From positions 49,045,058 to 49,109,057 of the forward strand of contig OX392532.1 of assembly GCA_947623455.1 (NCBI GenBank): a stretch of 64,000 nucleotides of DNA, written 5' to 3'. This document shows, piece by piece, positions 52,514-62,325 of this stretch. A program made the translations under genes and the position numbers. The notes under the pieces are model-generated. The model had not been told where the DNA came from. It ran no database searches and was given only the letters and a program-made list of their open reading frames with translations. The DNA is from Mimachlamys varia (taxonomy: Eukaryota > Mollusca > Bivalvia > Pectinida > Pectinidae). The number at the start of each line of letters is the position of its first letter. Position 1 is the first letter of the stretch.

Positions 52514-53458
52514 GAAGTTGCTTGGTATATATAGTTACACTGCAGCGCAATTGTAAATATTAATGTTACAACCACACCACATTATAATGGGCAGGGAAAA
52601 TGCCTGTTCTGTTCCGAGTCTATTGTATTCCCTCGATCTTTTTATATACTTTTCTTTTTTTTTTTTAATTCTGGCCATGCTTAACTTTGAGAAAAAACTC
52701 AATATGCGAGCTATTTAGACGCATTGGCCGTCCTATTATTGTCGGAGAGTAGTGTTTAATATTCCCCTTAAGTTGTAGAACATACATATTATCTTTCCTA
52801 TGCATTTCCTATTATCATATCCTAGCTCTCAACGCATTCATGGGATTAATTCATCTCTGTTTTATTATCATTATTATTGTTAAATCAAGTGTGATATTTT
52901 TAACAACCATATGCCACTGTCACAAGACAAGATAATGTAAGGACTGATTAAACCTCAATTAGACGTTCCTCGATCTAGCTTTGAACGCTAGTTATGCCAA
53001 ATAACATCCACTTCCTATATGGTTACAGATGGCAGATATGTGCAAGATGTTTTAAACAACATTTAATTTGTCAACATAACATATAGGCCAATGTTTGAAA
53101 TAAATAACAATGTAAATACTGAAATGGAAACAAAATATCACGATAAAAATTGATTCGCGTTAAAGATTGTATGGATAATGTGACTTTGTTTCTTAAAACA
53201 TCATACAAAACTTTTAACATTAAGTCTCTATAGTGTAAACTTGATTGTTTTAAGTATAGTGGTGCATTTGCCGATGACGTATCCTTTTTTCCAGGTCATA
53301 GATAAGATATGTCTTTCTCAAATACACTTAGCAACAGAAAAGCGATCAAAACTCATTGATAAATGGCATTTGTAAAAGCCTATATTCGAATAATGATAGA
53401 CCAAATTAGTGAAAGTCAAATACTTTTTCGGAGATAAATAAGTATATCTTGTATGTAG

Positions 53459-53560
53459 GATGGAAACCGATCAGACTCGTAAACCGACCAGACTCGTATA
53501 AATACATTACAGGTGAGCAATGATAAACTAGAAAGGAAACTGCAATAATATTACTGGTTA
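53459..53560 (+). pseudogene. Second dead copy of exon 10, with 17-bp duplication
   Basis: Same acceptor context as the copy at 46,743. A 17-bp tandem duplication (AAACCGATCAGACTCGT) shifts the frame and gives a TAA at 53,499-53,501. It also carries the internal CAGGTGAGC and the terminal CAATAATATTA. Both dead copies therefore descend from one already inactivated ancestor. Confidence 0.75.
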
Positions 53561-53608
53561 TGTGTCAACTTAAATGATTCGTTTCTAATCTATATGTTTG
53601 TATTGCAG

Positions 53609-53662
53609 AATAAAAAGAGAGGAAGCAATGATACAGAAATTGCAAAAAAGCTCTGTGGAAAA
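53609..53662 (+). CDS. B-box gene, mini-exon 8 (EEAMIQKLQ type, 54 nt)
   Basis: Acceptor TTGTATTGCAG, donor AAAA|GTGAGT, phase 2. It encodes 18 residues with IKREEAMIQKLQKSSVEK. The start Met of exons 3 and 5 is Ile here, which is harmless for an internal exon. Confidence 0.8.
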
Positions 53663-53759
53663 GTGAGTTGTACAATGTTAATTATAAAAAAAAATGTTTT
53701 ACATTTATTAATGCTCCAAAATTTAGAAAAGTATTTGAACTTTGTACTTCTTACTACCA

Positions 53760-54980
53760 TTCTTACTACAAAAAAATCAAGGTTTCAGTCTAATTGTGAC
53801 ACTGTATACTCTAAAGGTGGAATCAATGGGATGTGGATTTTGAAAAACTCGAAAGATCTTTTGATCAATTTTGAACAACCCTTCCTAAACAATGTCTTTT
53901 CGATCTAAACATTTGATTTGTCCACCCTGTATACTACCATACCTCATACAAAATTGAAGGAACGTTTTCGATCTTTAATTATGAGAGCTTTTTTCCAAGA
54001 AAGGCGGACGAGGAAACAAATATATCTTTAAGAATACTTTGTGAAAAACACGATTAAAGCTAAGGGGAAATATAATGAAGAAGATATAGTAAGGGTGATT
54101 GAATTCGACAATTTTTTTTTATTGAGTTTGGAGGAAAGTTTTTCCAGCAGACTATTGGCATTCCAATGGGAACAAACTGTGCCCCACTCTTAGCTGACTT
54201 GTTTTTGTTTTCACACGAGGCTGAATTTGTGGAAGAACTTGTCAGGGCAGGTCACATAAACCTTACCAAATCCTTTAATGTCACTTTCAGATATATCGAC
54301 AATTCTGAAATTGAAATAAATGGAAACAACAGACTCTTCTTCATCAACTGATTACCTCGATCTCTACTTAAACTACGACCAACATGGACAGCTTACTACT
54401 AAGCTATATGATAAACGTGATGATTTCAATTATCATATCGTGAAATTTCCATTTCTTGTACCATCCCTGCATCTCCAACCTATGGTGTTTACATGTCGCA
54501 GTTGATTCGATATTCTAGGATTTGCTCTAAATGTCGGGATCTTGTTGTCAACTGCTGACAAAGAAACTAACAACAGAAGGATTCGAGAGATGCAGGTTGA
54601 TAAGGACTAAGAACAAGTTTTATTGTGTTCATCTTTGTCTCATTGAGAAATATTCTGTGTCTTTGTGAGATATGAAGATGGACGTTTTTGAGTTTGCTCA
54701 TTAGTGTGTTTACTTGTTGTGATTGACAATGTTACTTGAATCTCATTTTGAGAACTTGATGTTTACTTGAATGTGACAAAGATTTACCTGGCGGGAGTTG
54801 TCGATGAAACAGAAGACGCTTATTCTTCTGGAACACTTGTTCTTATTCTCTTGTACTTTTACAAGGGTCTCCATGTAGATATTTCCTTTGTTTATATCCC
54901 CCCCCCCCCCCGTGGTTTAATCGATTTTGAGTTTGGATTATAATTTTGTTAACGCTTCGGTCTTCTCTAATTAATTTAGT
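53760..54980 (+). mobile_element. Reverse-transcriptase fragment, copy C
   Basis: Contains GINGMWILKNSKDLL (about 53,810-53,860), GIPMGTNCAPLLADLFLFSHE (54,154-54,220), FRYIDN (54,289-54,306) followed directly by EIEINGNN, so about 50 nt around the active site are deleted, then TKLYDKRDDFN near 54,400. Its 3' tail is longer than in A and B (GGCGGGAGTTGTCGATGAAA to about 54,975, including a 14-C run at 54,898-54,911). It therefore keeps the more ancestral 3' end. Dead. Confidence 0.8.
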
Positions 54981-56368
54981 CAATGGTAGATTTGTATCCA
55001 TAACATTTGCTTAGATATGATAGTAACCGTACATTCTATCATCTATTTTCATCCCGGTTACACGGAAAATAATCCTACAGACAAAAATGATATGTTCAAT
55101 ATTTAGTTAACGACTAATGATTTAGATAAATTATTAAAACAATCTTACTCTGCAATTAAAAAAGGCCTTTATGTATTCAATGAAACATTCGAGCAATACA
55201 GAAATAAAGAAAATATAAACATTTCGGTCTTACTTTGAGGGATAATGCAATTTTTTTCGTATTCCTCACATACGCAACAAAATCAATACTGTTTAGTAAC
55301 ATAAATGATTGATTGAAAATAGCCCAATACCTTATACAACATATTACTATAGACCTATATTGAAATCAAATCAGAAGTCCATTCGTTCTTTTCATTTTGC
55401 GTTGTTTATGTTTTGCTGCTTGCAACATTTCAATTTCTTATACTACAATTGAAAAAGAAATGGAATTAAAAATGAAGAATTTGTTGTCTGCAACTAGCCT
55501 TATAAATGATGCTCAACTGATATGTCAAGTACCTAACAAAAATTAGCCCGGATTGTTTTCATTAGTTGAATGCACAGTAAACAAATATAGGACATGGGTA
55601 CAAGAAATGCAGAGCGTTTTAAAGAAAATAAAGTTTTTCAATGATAATCCTCTTTTGGCAAAGGGAATTGTCGAAATAAAAAAACAACGATTTCTTTTCA
55701 AAGTTATTATTGATATTTTCTAAAACCCTGAGTTTCTCAGTCAGCGGTTTCATCTCTGCTAATTTCAATAAAACTTAAAATATGATTGTAGCCGTACAAT
55801 CTACCATCAATCTATTTTATTTACGCATTAAATGTTGTAAACAAGTGTACACCTTACAGATCATATTACAGAACATTCAGTCGATTCTTCGATCAGGGCA
55901 AAAGGCAAAAAGATATATCTCATATCAATGAAGTCGCATAGAGATTTTTGGCAAAGTGTGAAAACATATAGGTACATAATTCCCTCGTGAAAAAAAGCGG
56001 GTACATGAAACACAGTGTATAGTATTTGAGGTAAAAAGCCAGGCAAAATAGGGGGGAATATGGCGACTGTCTATCAGTTTCGTAAGATGTGACATCTTCT
56101 GATATAATGATTTATTTATTTGGGATATTTACAATGAACATGACAATTCTAGGCTTACTATGAAGACAAAAATAGTTTGCTTTATCGCCGCAAAATATTA
56201 TATTTCAAATATCATACAATGTTAAAAGATGATATATGGTTGGCAATATAACAAGATTAATCGGTATTATATTGTAAAACAAAAACAACATGTATGATTG
56301 TTTTTAATTGCCCGCATCAATTTAGCATGGCTTGCTATATTCATTTACGTGATTAAACATGGTTGCAG

Positions 56369-56431
56369 GGAGGACACGTATCAAGCACGTATATCAGCAT
56401 TGCAGAGAGAAGCAAAGGATTCAGCAGAAAA
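56369..56431 (+). CDS. B-box gene, mini-exon 9 (DTYQARISALQ type, 63 nt)
   Basis: Acceptor GGTTGCAG, donor AAAA|GTGAGT, phase 2. It encodes 21 residues with EDTYQARISALQREAKDS. It differs from exon 4 by one residue (Glu to Gln). It lies at the end of an intron block (55.07-56.43 kb) paralogous to 49.74-51.06 kb. Confidence 0.83.
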
Positions 56432-56479
56432 GTGAGTAGCTCAGTTATCTATTAGAATTGCACGGGAAAGCAATATCAG

Positions 56480-57110
56480 TACAGTGGTTCATAATTGCCA
56501 ATATTGTTATATACAAAGCTTTTAAACTGTGGAAGGAACAAAATCAGAAATATAGATATGACATCCCTGATAGTATTAAGTATTAACAAACATTTTTTGC
56601 AGCAATTGCCATACCGAAACAAGCTTGCTTCGGCTCGATTCTACGACTTATTTATGTCAATTATATTAAGATTCTAGTAGCAGTAAGTTATTTTCAGAGA
56701 CACGAAGCAATATGTTATCATTAATATGTTATATCACATATGAATATGTACACTCTAATTAGTCAAAAGCATTTATGTGCAAAGTGGAAACATCCCTGCA
56801 TAACTGGAGAATGGTTTGGCATCTACAGGCAAAAGGTCATACTTAATAAGTGAGAAAAGTAAAATATGCTATAAATGCGTTTATGAATGTTACAACCACA
56901 CCATATTATAGCCCTCTTGGGCAGGAGAAACGCCTGTTCTGTTCCGAGTCTATTGTATTACCTCGATCTTTTTATATACCTTTCTAATACTTTCCATACT
57001 TAACTTTGAGAAAAAAAACAAGCGAGCTATTTAGACGCATTGGCGGTCCTATTATTGTCGGAGAGTAGTGTTTAATATTCCCATTAAGTTACAAAACATA
57101 CAGACTATTT
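56480..57110. repeat. Duplicated intron block X, copy 5
   Basis: Follows mini-exon 9 as copy 2 follows mini-exon 4 and the interrupted copy 4 (from 51,100) follows mini-exon 7. The constant order, type B mini-exon then block X, shows that exon and intron were duplicated together. Confidence 0.78.
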
Positions 57111-57722
57111 ATCATATGCATTTCCTATTATCATATCCTAGTCATCATCGCATTCATGTGATTAATTAATCTCTGTTTTATTATCATTGTTATCGTTAAA
57201 TCAAGTGTTATATTGTTTACAACCATACGCTACTGTCACAAGGCTAGATAATGTAAGGATTGATTAAATCTCAATTAGACGTTCCTCGATCTAGCTTTGA
57301 TCGCTAGTTATGCCAAATAACCCTCACTTCTTATATGGTTACAGATGGCAGATATGTGCAGGATGTTTTAAGCAACATTGTCAACATAACATATAGGTCA
57401 AGGTTTGAAATAAATAACAATGTAAATACTGAAATGGAAACAAAAATATCATGAAAATGATTGAATCGCGTTAAAGATTGTATGGATAATGTGGTTATCG
57501 TTTACTTGACTGTTTTAAGTATTGTGGTATATTTTCCGGTGACGTAACCTTTTTTACAGGTCGTAGATAAGTCATTTCTTTCCCAAAAAACACTTAGCAA
57601 CGGAAAGGCGACCAAAACCCATTGATAAATGGCATTTATAAAAGCTTATATTCGAATTATCATTGATTACATTAGTAAAAGCAAATACTTTTCGATGTTT
57701 AATGATTATATTATGTTTGTAG

Positions 57723-57803
57723 GATGGAAACCGACCAGACTCGTATAAAGACATTACAGGCGAGCAACGACAGACTAGAAAGGGAACTGCAAGACCAAAA
57801 AAG
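57723..57803 (+). CDS. B-box gene, exon 10 (METDQTRIKTLQ type, 81 nt)
   Basis: Acceptor TATGTTTGTAG, donor AAAAAAG|GTAAGT, phase 2 on both sides. It encodes 27 residues with METDQTRIKTLQASNDRLERE, continuing the coiled coil (Ile, Leu, Leu, Leu core). It is the intact member of a third exon type. Two broken copies lie at 46,743 and 53,459. Confidence 0.83.
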
Positions 57804-58639
57804 GTAAGTTCAAAGTCTGGTGGATGTTATGCAGTGCAAACATTTTCAAGAGCAGTGTTTTTTTTTTATCTTTTTCAATTTTAATGTTATTTTTGTTGGA
57901 TGTTTTCTGTAAAAAATGACTTCACCGATATATTTTCTAATTGACCTAGTTGTCTTTTAAACTTTTTCCAGTGTCAAGAAATAGTTGTCGTTTTTTACCA
58001 TTACGAGTCCCATGTTTTAAAGGATATGTTGTATTTTCAGTCTCATTGGCTATGCCTGCAATCCAATTGGTTTTGTCAATCGTATATCAATAACATTTCA
58101 TAAATTGTAAATTGAAAAAAATGCAATAATAGTATAAACGTTAATTAATAAACATCAGACTACAGTTACAATATGGAAATAAAGTATTTGATGCAAGTCC
58201 CCGTACTAGATATAATTGAAATATTCCGAATTGTGCGTAATATTACCAGAATACTTAAGGCTATTAGATAGTATAACTACTGTATTATATTGTTAGCTTG
58301 CAGTAAATCGTTTATATATAGAATGGAAACAGAAATATGTAACGCTTATAAGAACAAGTGTATAAGAACGTTTCTGCCACAATGGCAGGCTGTTATGCAG
58401 CTCCAAATACATCACTTAATTATAACAACCGTTGTATGATCAGGACGAATAAATCATACGAGGATTGAACTGTAGATGTTGTAGTGATGAACTCTGAACC
58501 GGAACTCCTTGTTAATCATATGGCTCAATGACACGTGCTGATTGTTTAGGACGCAATTATTTGGCGGAAAACGCCCGCGGTTCATTTATATTTAGTTTAA
58601 AGAAAAACTGTATAGTTTCAATTTATAAATGCTGTTATT
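57804..58639. other. Intron 10, left part, nothing recognised
   Basis: AT-rich intron sequence after exon 10. No open frame, repeat or structural signal that I can name. Confidence 0.6.
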
Positions 58640-58718
58640 AGTCCCCCACCGGAATCCGGGGGGGGGGGGACTATAGGTTTGCGTTGTGTCCGTCCGTCCG
58701 TCCTTCCGCACACTATTT

Positions 58719-60020
58719 GTCCGGGCTCTATCTCCCATACTATAAGACACTGGAACTTCATACTAAGTGTGTGGGTTCCCTGTGGGAAGGCGGTGTGTCG
58801 CATACAAAAACTGGGTCACTGTGACCTATATTTTGACCTCTGACCTACATTAAAGAAAAAGCTTGTCCGGGCTCTATCTCCTACACTATAAAGCACTAGA
58901 ACTTAATACTTAGTAGTATTGTTCCTTGTGGGAAGGCGGTGTGTCGCGTACAAAAACCGGGTCACAGTGACCTATATTTTGACCTCTGACCTACATTAAA
59001 GAAAAAGCTTGTCCGGGCTCTATCTCCTACACTATAAAGCACTAGAACTTAATACTTGGTAGTATGGTTCCTTGTGGGAAGGCGGTGTGTCGCGTATAAA
59101 AACCGGGTCACAGTGACCTATATTTTGACCTCTGACCTACATTAAAGAAAAAGCTTGTCCGGGCTCTATCTCCTACACTATAAAGCACTAGAACTTAATA
59201 CTTAGTAGTATTGTTCTCTGTGGGAAGGCAGTTTGTCGCGTACAAAAACCGGGTCAATGTGACCTTTATTTTGCTATATTTTGACCTCTGACCTACATTA
59301 AAGTAAAAGTTTGTCCGGGCTCTATCTCCTACACTATAAAAGACTAGAACTTAATACTTGGTAGTATGGTTCCTTGTGGGAAGGCGGTGTGTCGCGTATA
59401 AAAACCGGGTCACAGTGACCTATATTTTGACCTCTGACCTACATTAAAGAAAAAGCTTGTCCGGGCTCTATCTCCTACACTATAAAGCACTAGAACTTAA
59501 TACTTAGTAGTATTGTTCTCTGTGGGAAGGCAGTTTGTCGCGTACAAAAACCGGGTCAATGTGACCTTTATTTTGCTATATTTTGACCTCTGACCTACAT
59601 TAAAGTAAAAGTTTGTCCGGGCTCTATCTCCTACACTATAAAAGACTAGAACTTAATACTTGGTAGTATGGTTCCTTTTGGGAAGGCGGTGTGTCGCGTA
59701 CAAAAACCGGGTCACTGTGACCTATATTTTGACCTCTGACCTATATTAAAGAAAGAAAAATTTGTCCAGGTTCTATCTCCTACACTATTAAGGATTAGAA
59801 CTTTATACTTGGTAGTATAGTTCTCTGTGGGAAGGCGGTGTGTCGCGTACCAAAACTGGGTCACTGTGACCTATATTTTGACCTCTGACCTACGTTACAC
59901 AAATACCTTGTCCGAGCTCTATCTCCTACACTATAAAGCACTAGAACTTAATACTTGGTAGTATGGTTTCCCGTGGGAAGATGGTGTGTCGTGTACCAAA
60001 ACTGGGTCACTGTGACATTT
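58719..60020. repeat. Nine tandem repeats of ~148 bp
   Basis: TGTCCGGGCTCTATCTCC begins units at 58,719, 58,864, 59,010, 59,156, 59,314, 59,458, 59,614, 59,763 and 59,909 (variant in the last two); unit lengths are 144-158 bp. Each unit contains GGTCACNGTGACCTATATTT (a GGTCAC/GTGACC palindrome). The two longer units carry an extra TTTGCTATA insert. Confidence 0.92.
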
Positions 60021-60282
60021 ATTTCGACAGTTATTCAAGCTATGCACAACACAAGCAAAGTTACATAAGTGTACAAACATTCTTGTTGTTGGAGATTTCA
60101 ACATGGACTTCGCAAAGATGGACAGCCTTCAAAAATCTTGTAAACTTCACCAACAACTGACCACGCCTACCCATTGCCTTGGAGGAATTCTTGACTTGGT
60201 CTTCTCATCCAAATTATTCCCAGTGACAAACAAACCTGTGTTCTTCTCAGATCACCATTTAATCAATATACAGTACTGTTGA
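60016..60282 (+). pseudogene. Fragment of an endonuclease/phosphatase-fold (EEP) domain
   Basis: An 89-codon open frame without a start runs from the tandem core to TGA at 60,280-60,282. It encodes ILVVGDFNMDFAKMD, THCLGGILDLVFSS and FFSDHHLI. GDFN-D, the GG-LDL turn and SDHH are the metal-binding and catalytic motifs of apurinic-type endonucleases found in non-LTR retrotransposons and at the end of Helentron proteins. The N-terminal part of the domain is missing, so it cannot be active. It most likely marks the parent of the surrounding element. Confidence 0.75.
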
Positions 60283-60609
60283 ATTCAATGTAAGCATAAC
60301 AAACAACATCTTGTTATTATTATTACAATTTCATGTCTATTGCAGTAAAACCTGTCTATAAAGGATACCCAATAGAAAAACTAAAGGTGTTCTTCATAGA
60401 CTTGTGTCCTTTATATAGAGATCATTTATAGAGTATACCTACAGTGTACATGTATTTAGTGAGAATGGGATGGTTCCTGTATAGAAGCGGGTCTCTGTAA
60501 ACTACATCTTCACCTTTCAATACATTGAAGAAAATACATGACCTTATTGCATCTCGAGATTCACACTCATTGTTATTGGATCTCGAGATAACAACCCGGT
60601 GGGGGACTG

Positions 60610-61160
60610 TAATTGGTTGAATTATCTTGTTTATTTTGTTTTTGTTCAGAATGTGAAACAGAAAGAATAGGTCATGTTTTAATATTAATGCGTGACTTTT
60701 TACATATTGGTCATGTCATTCCGCTAGCTTTATCCACAAAAAAAACATGTGGTATATATCTATAAATCAGATCACATGCCAGCTGTTTGCGATTTAGATT
60801 GTGGTACAAACATATTGCACAACTTGTGATGTTTAATATTGCTTTTACTTTACTCGATTTAATTGATTTTCAAAAGTTAATAAAGGCAATTGTTTCAAGA
60901 AGTCCTTAAATGCGATAATGTAATTTAGATCAAGCATCAACGCGTCGATAGATTAGATGACACTGTTTTTAGCATTACACAAAGTAGCAACAGAGCGTAT
61001 AATTTAACCCAACATTTACTAAAATAGCTACACATGCATACAAGGCTAAGTCATAAATAGCGTAATTGACAAGAGTTTCACTTGAGGAATATTATTTTTT
61101 TTGTCAACACTTGTTATAGATTAAACATAAATTTCAGTCACTATATTTACATATAATTAA
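60610..61160. other. Intron 10, AT-rich stretch, nothing recognised
   Basis: No open frame, repeat or regulatory site that I can support. Confidence 0.6.
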
Positions 61161-61680
61161 TTTTCCATTGACCGTATGCAAAATGCGGATTTCTGATTGG
61201 TTAGATTTTCTTTTCATGCCTCTATAAAAGAATCCGTCGTTAGATCAGTTAAATTGTATATAAACATTTATTAAGTTTGAAAAATAAGTTTCAAAAATTA
61301 ATTACAAGTGTTGATGTCAATTATTTTTTAGTTTCATAGGGTTATGAAAGAATATTTGCTTGCAAACTTTTGTAAGAATCCGCGATTGTCATCAATGCTT
61401 TTCATTGATTGTATGCAGAATGCGGCTTGGTTGGTTGAGATTTTTTTTTTTACGTTGCGTATTGATTTGTGAAAAAAATTCGTTGTACGATCAGTCAAAT
61501 TGTACGTTAACATGTTTTTAATTTGAAAAAAATAGTTTCAAAATTAATTATAAGTTTCATAGGGTTATGAAATAAAGGTTGCATGCAAACTTTTGTACGA
61601 ATCCGCTATGGGGATTCATACAGTTTGCAAACACATGTTTTTCATACCTCAATGAAACTAAAAAATAATTACAAATACTT
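61161..61680. repeat. Direct plus inverted repeat cluster
   Basis: 61,161-61,388 and 61,399-61,610 are two diverged direct copies (both with GTATGCANAATGCGG, then TTTCATAGGGTTATGAAA and GCAAACTTTTGTANGAATCC). Directly after, 61,614-61,680 holds part of the same sequence inverted (GGATTCATACAGTTTGCAAAC to GAAACTAAAAAATAATTAC). The centre GAATCCGCTATGGGGATTC can form a hairpin. It looks like a non-autonomous element with one end doubled. Confidence 0.75.
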
Positions 61681-62273
61681 AGTCTTTTACATGCAATCAG
61701 TAACTTAAAAATTGTCTGATTATACATGGGAGCAACGCAGTGAGAATATCATGTTTACACGGGAAAATGAATAATCCGATTGGAGTCCTAATAAAAGCAT
61801 GGCGATAAATCAAAGAGTATACGGCTCTATTTTCAAAATTACTTTTGAAGAGTTTATACCTGTCGTATGTTTTCATCACACACACTTAGCACTTTATCTA
61901 ATCATTAAAATACAGTTAATCATTTTTATTAGCAAAACAAATTTACATCAAGGTATGTTCCATGGCGGACGTGAACCATGTACGCTATTTGTTTCGCTGT
62001 TGTAGTATACAAATACAATCAAGAAGTATACACGATTTAATTTTGCTTGCTTCGCAATTGTATTTGATGATTGCATGAATCAAAAAGGCTTGGTCGTAAA
62101 GTTGATCTGACATCAATCCAAACAAGCTCATTTGTAGAAAATCATGTATTTTTATCGTCACAAATTAGTAAGACCAATAATAGCGAAGTATATGGTACAA
62201 TTATGTTTCACTAAGTGACCCACTTTTTCTTCTGTTGCTCACAACTACCGTTATCATCCTCGGTTTTGAAAAG

Positions 62274-62325
62274 GTTTTCGGCGAAAGAGAGAGAGGAAAT
62301 GGAGAAGAAAATTAAAGAACTTGAG
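62274..62325 (+). CDS. B-box gene, exon 11 (52 nt)
   Basis: Joining the AG left by exon 10 to the G at 62,274 gives Arg, then 17 codons FSAKEREEMEKKIKELE, a strongly helical charged segment. The donor GAG|GTAAGA at 62,325 is phase 0, the first break in the phase-2 series. The acceptor is TTTTGAAAAG, weaker than the others and preceded by a pyrimidine-rich stretch at 62,222-62,240, so the exact start is less certain than for exons 1-10. Confidence 0.65.

Larger units (their letters stand above)
51520..52560. mobile_element. ~1-kb foreign insertion in block X
   Basis: Block X is interrupted at GCGTTTA (about 51,518) and resumes at ATGTTACAACCACACCACAT (about 52,562). The insert has a higher GC content than the intron, a perfect CRE-like TGACGTCA at 51,975-51,982, and a hairpin near its right end. 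CTATAACTCGAAAC at 51,602 and GTTTCGGGTTATAG at 52,484 form an inverted pair with one mismatch, a candidate for element ends. I recognise no transposase. Confidence 0.6.
58640..60609. mobile_element. Terminal-inverted-repeat element with tandem core (pearl/HINE-like)
   Basis: AGTCCCCCACCGG at 58,640-58,652 is repeated inverted as CCGGTGGGGGACT at 60,597-60,609. The left end also folds on itself, since CCGG and a G-run with GACTA follow directly. Inside are a (GTCC)n tract (58,687-58,705), nine tandem repeats of about 148 bp, a truncated endonuclease-like coding fragment, and ATCTCGAGAT motifs near the right end (60,551-60,590). Bivalve pearl elements and other Helentron-associated non-autonomous elements are built this way. 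The family assignment is inferred. I could not define a clear target duplication. Confidence 0.65.

Noticed and set aside
58618..58803. Reverse-strand frame over the left end of the 58.6-kb element
   Set aside because: It consists of the terminal repeat, the (GTCC)n tract and the first tandem unit; no coding signal.
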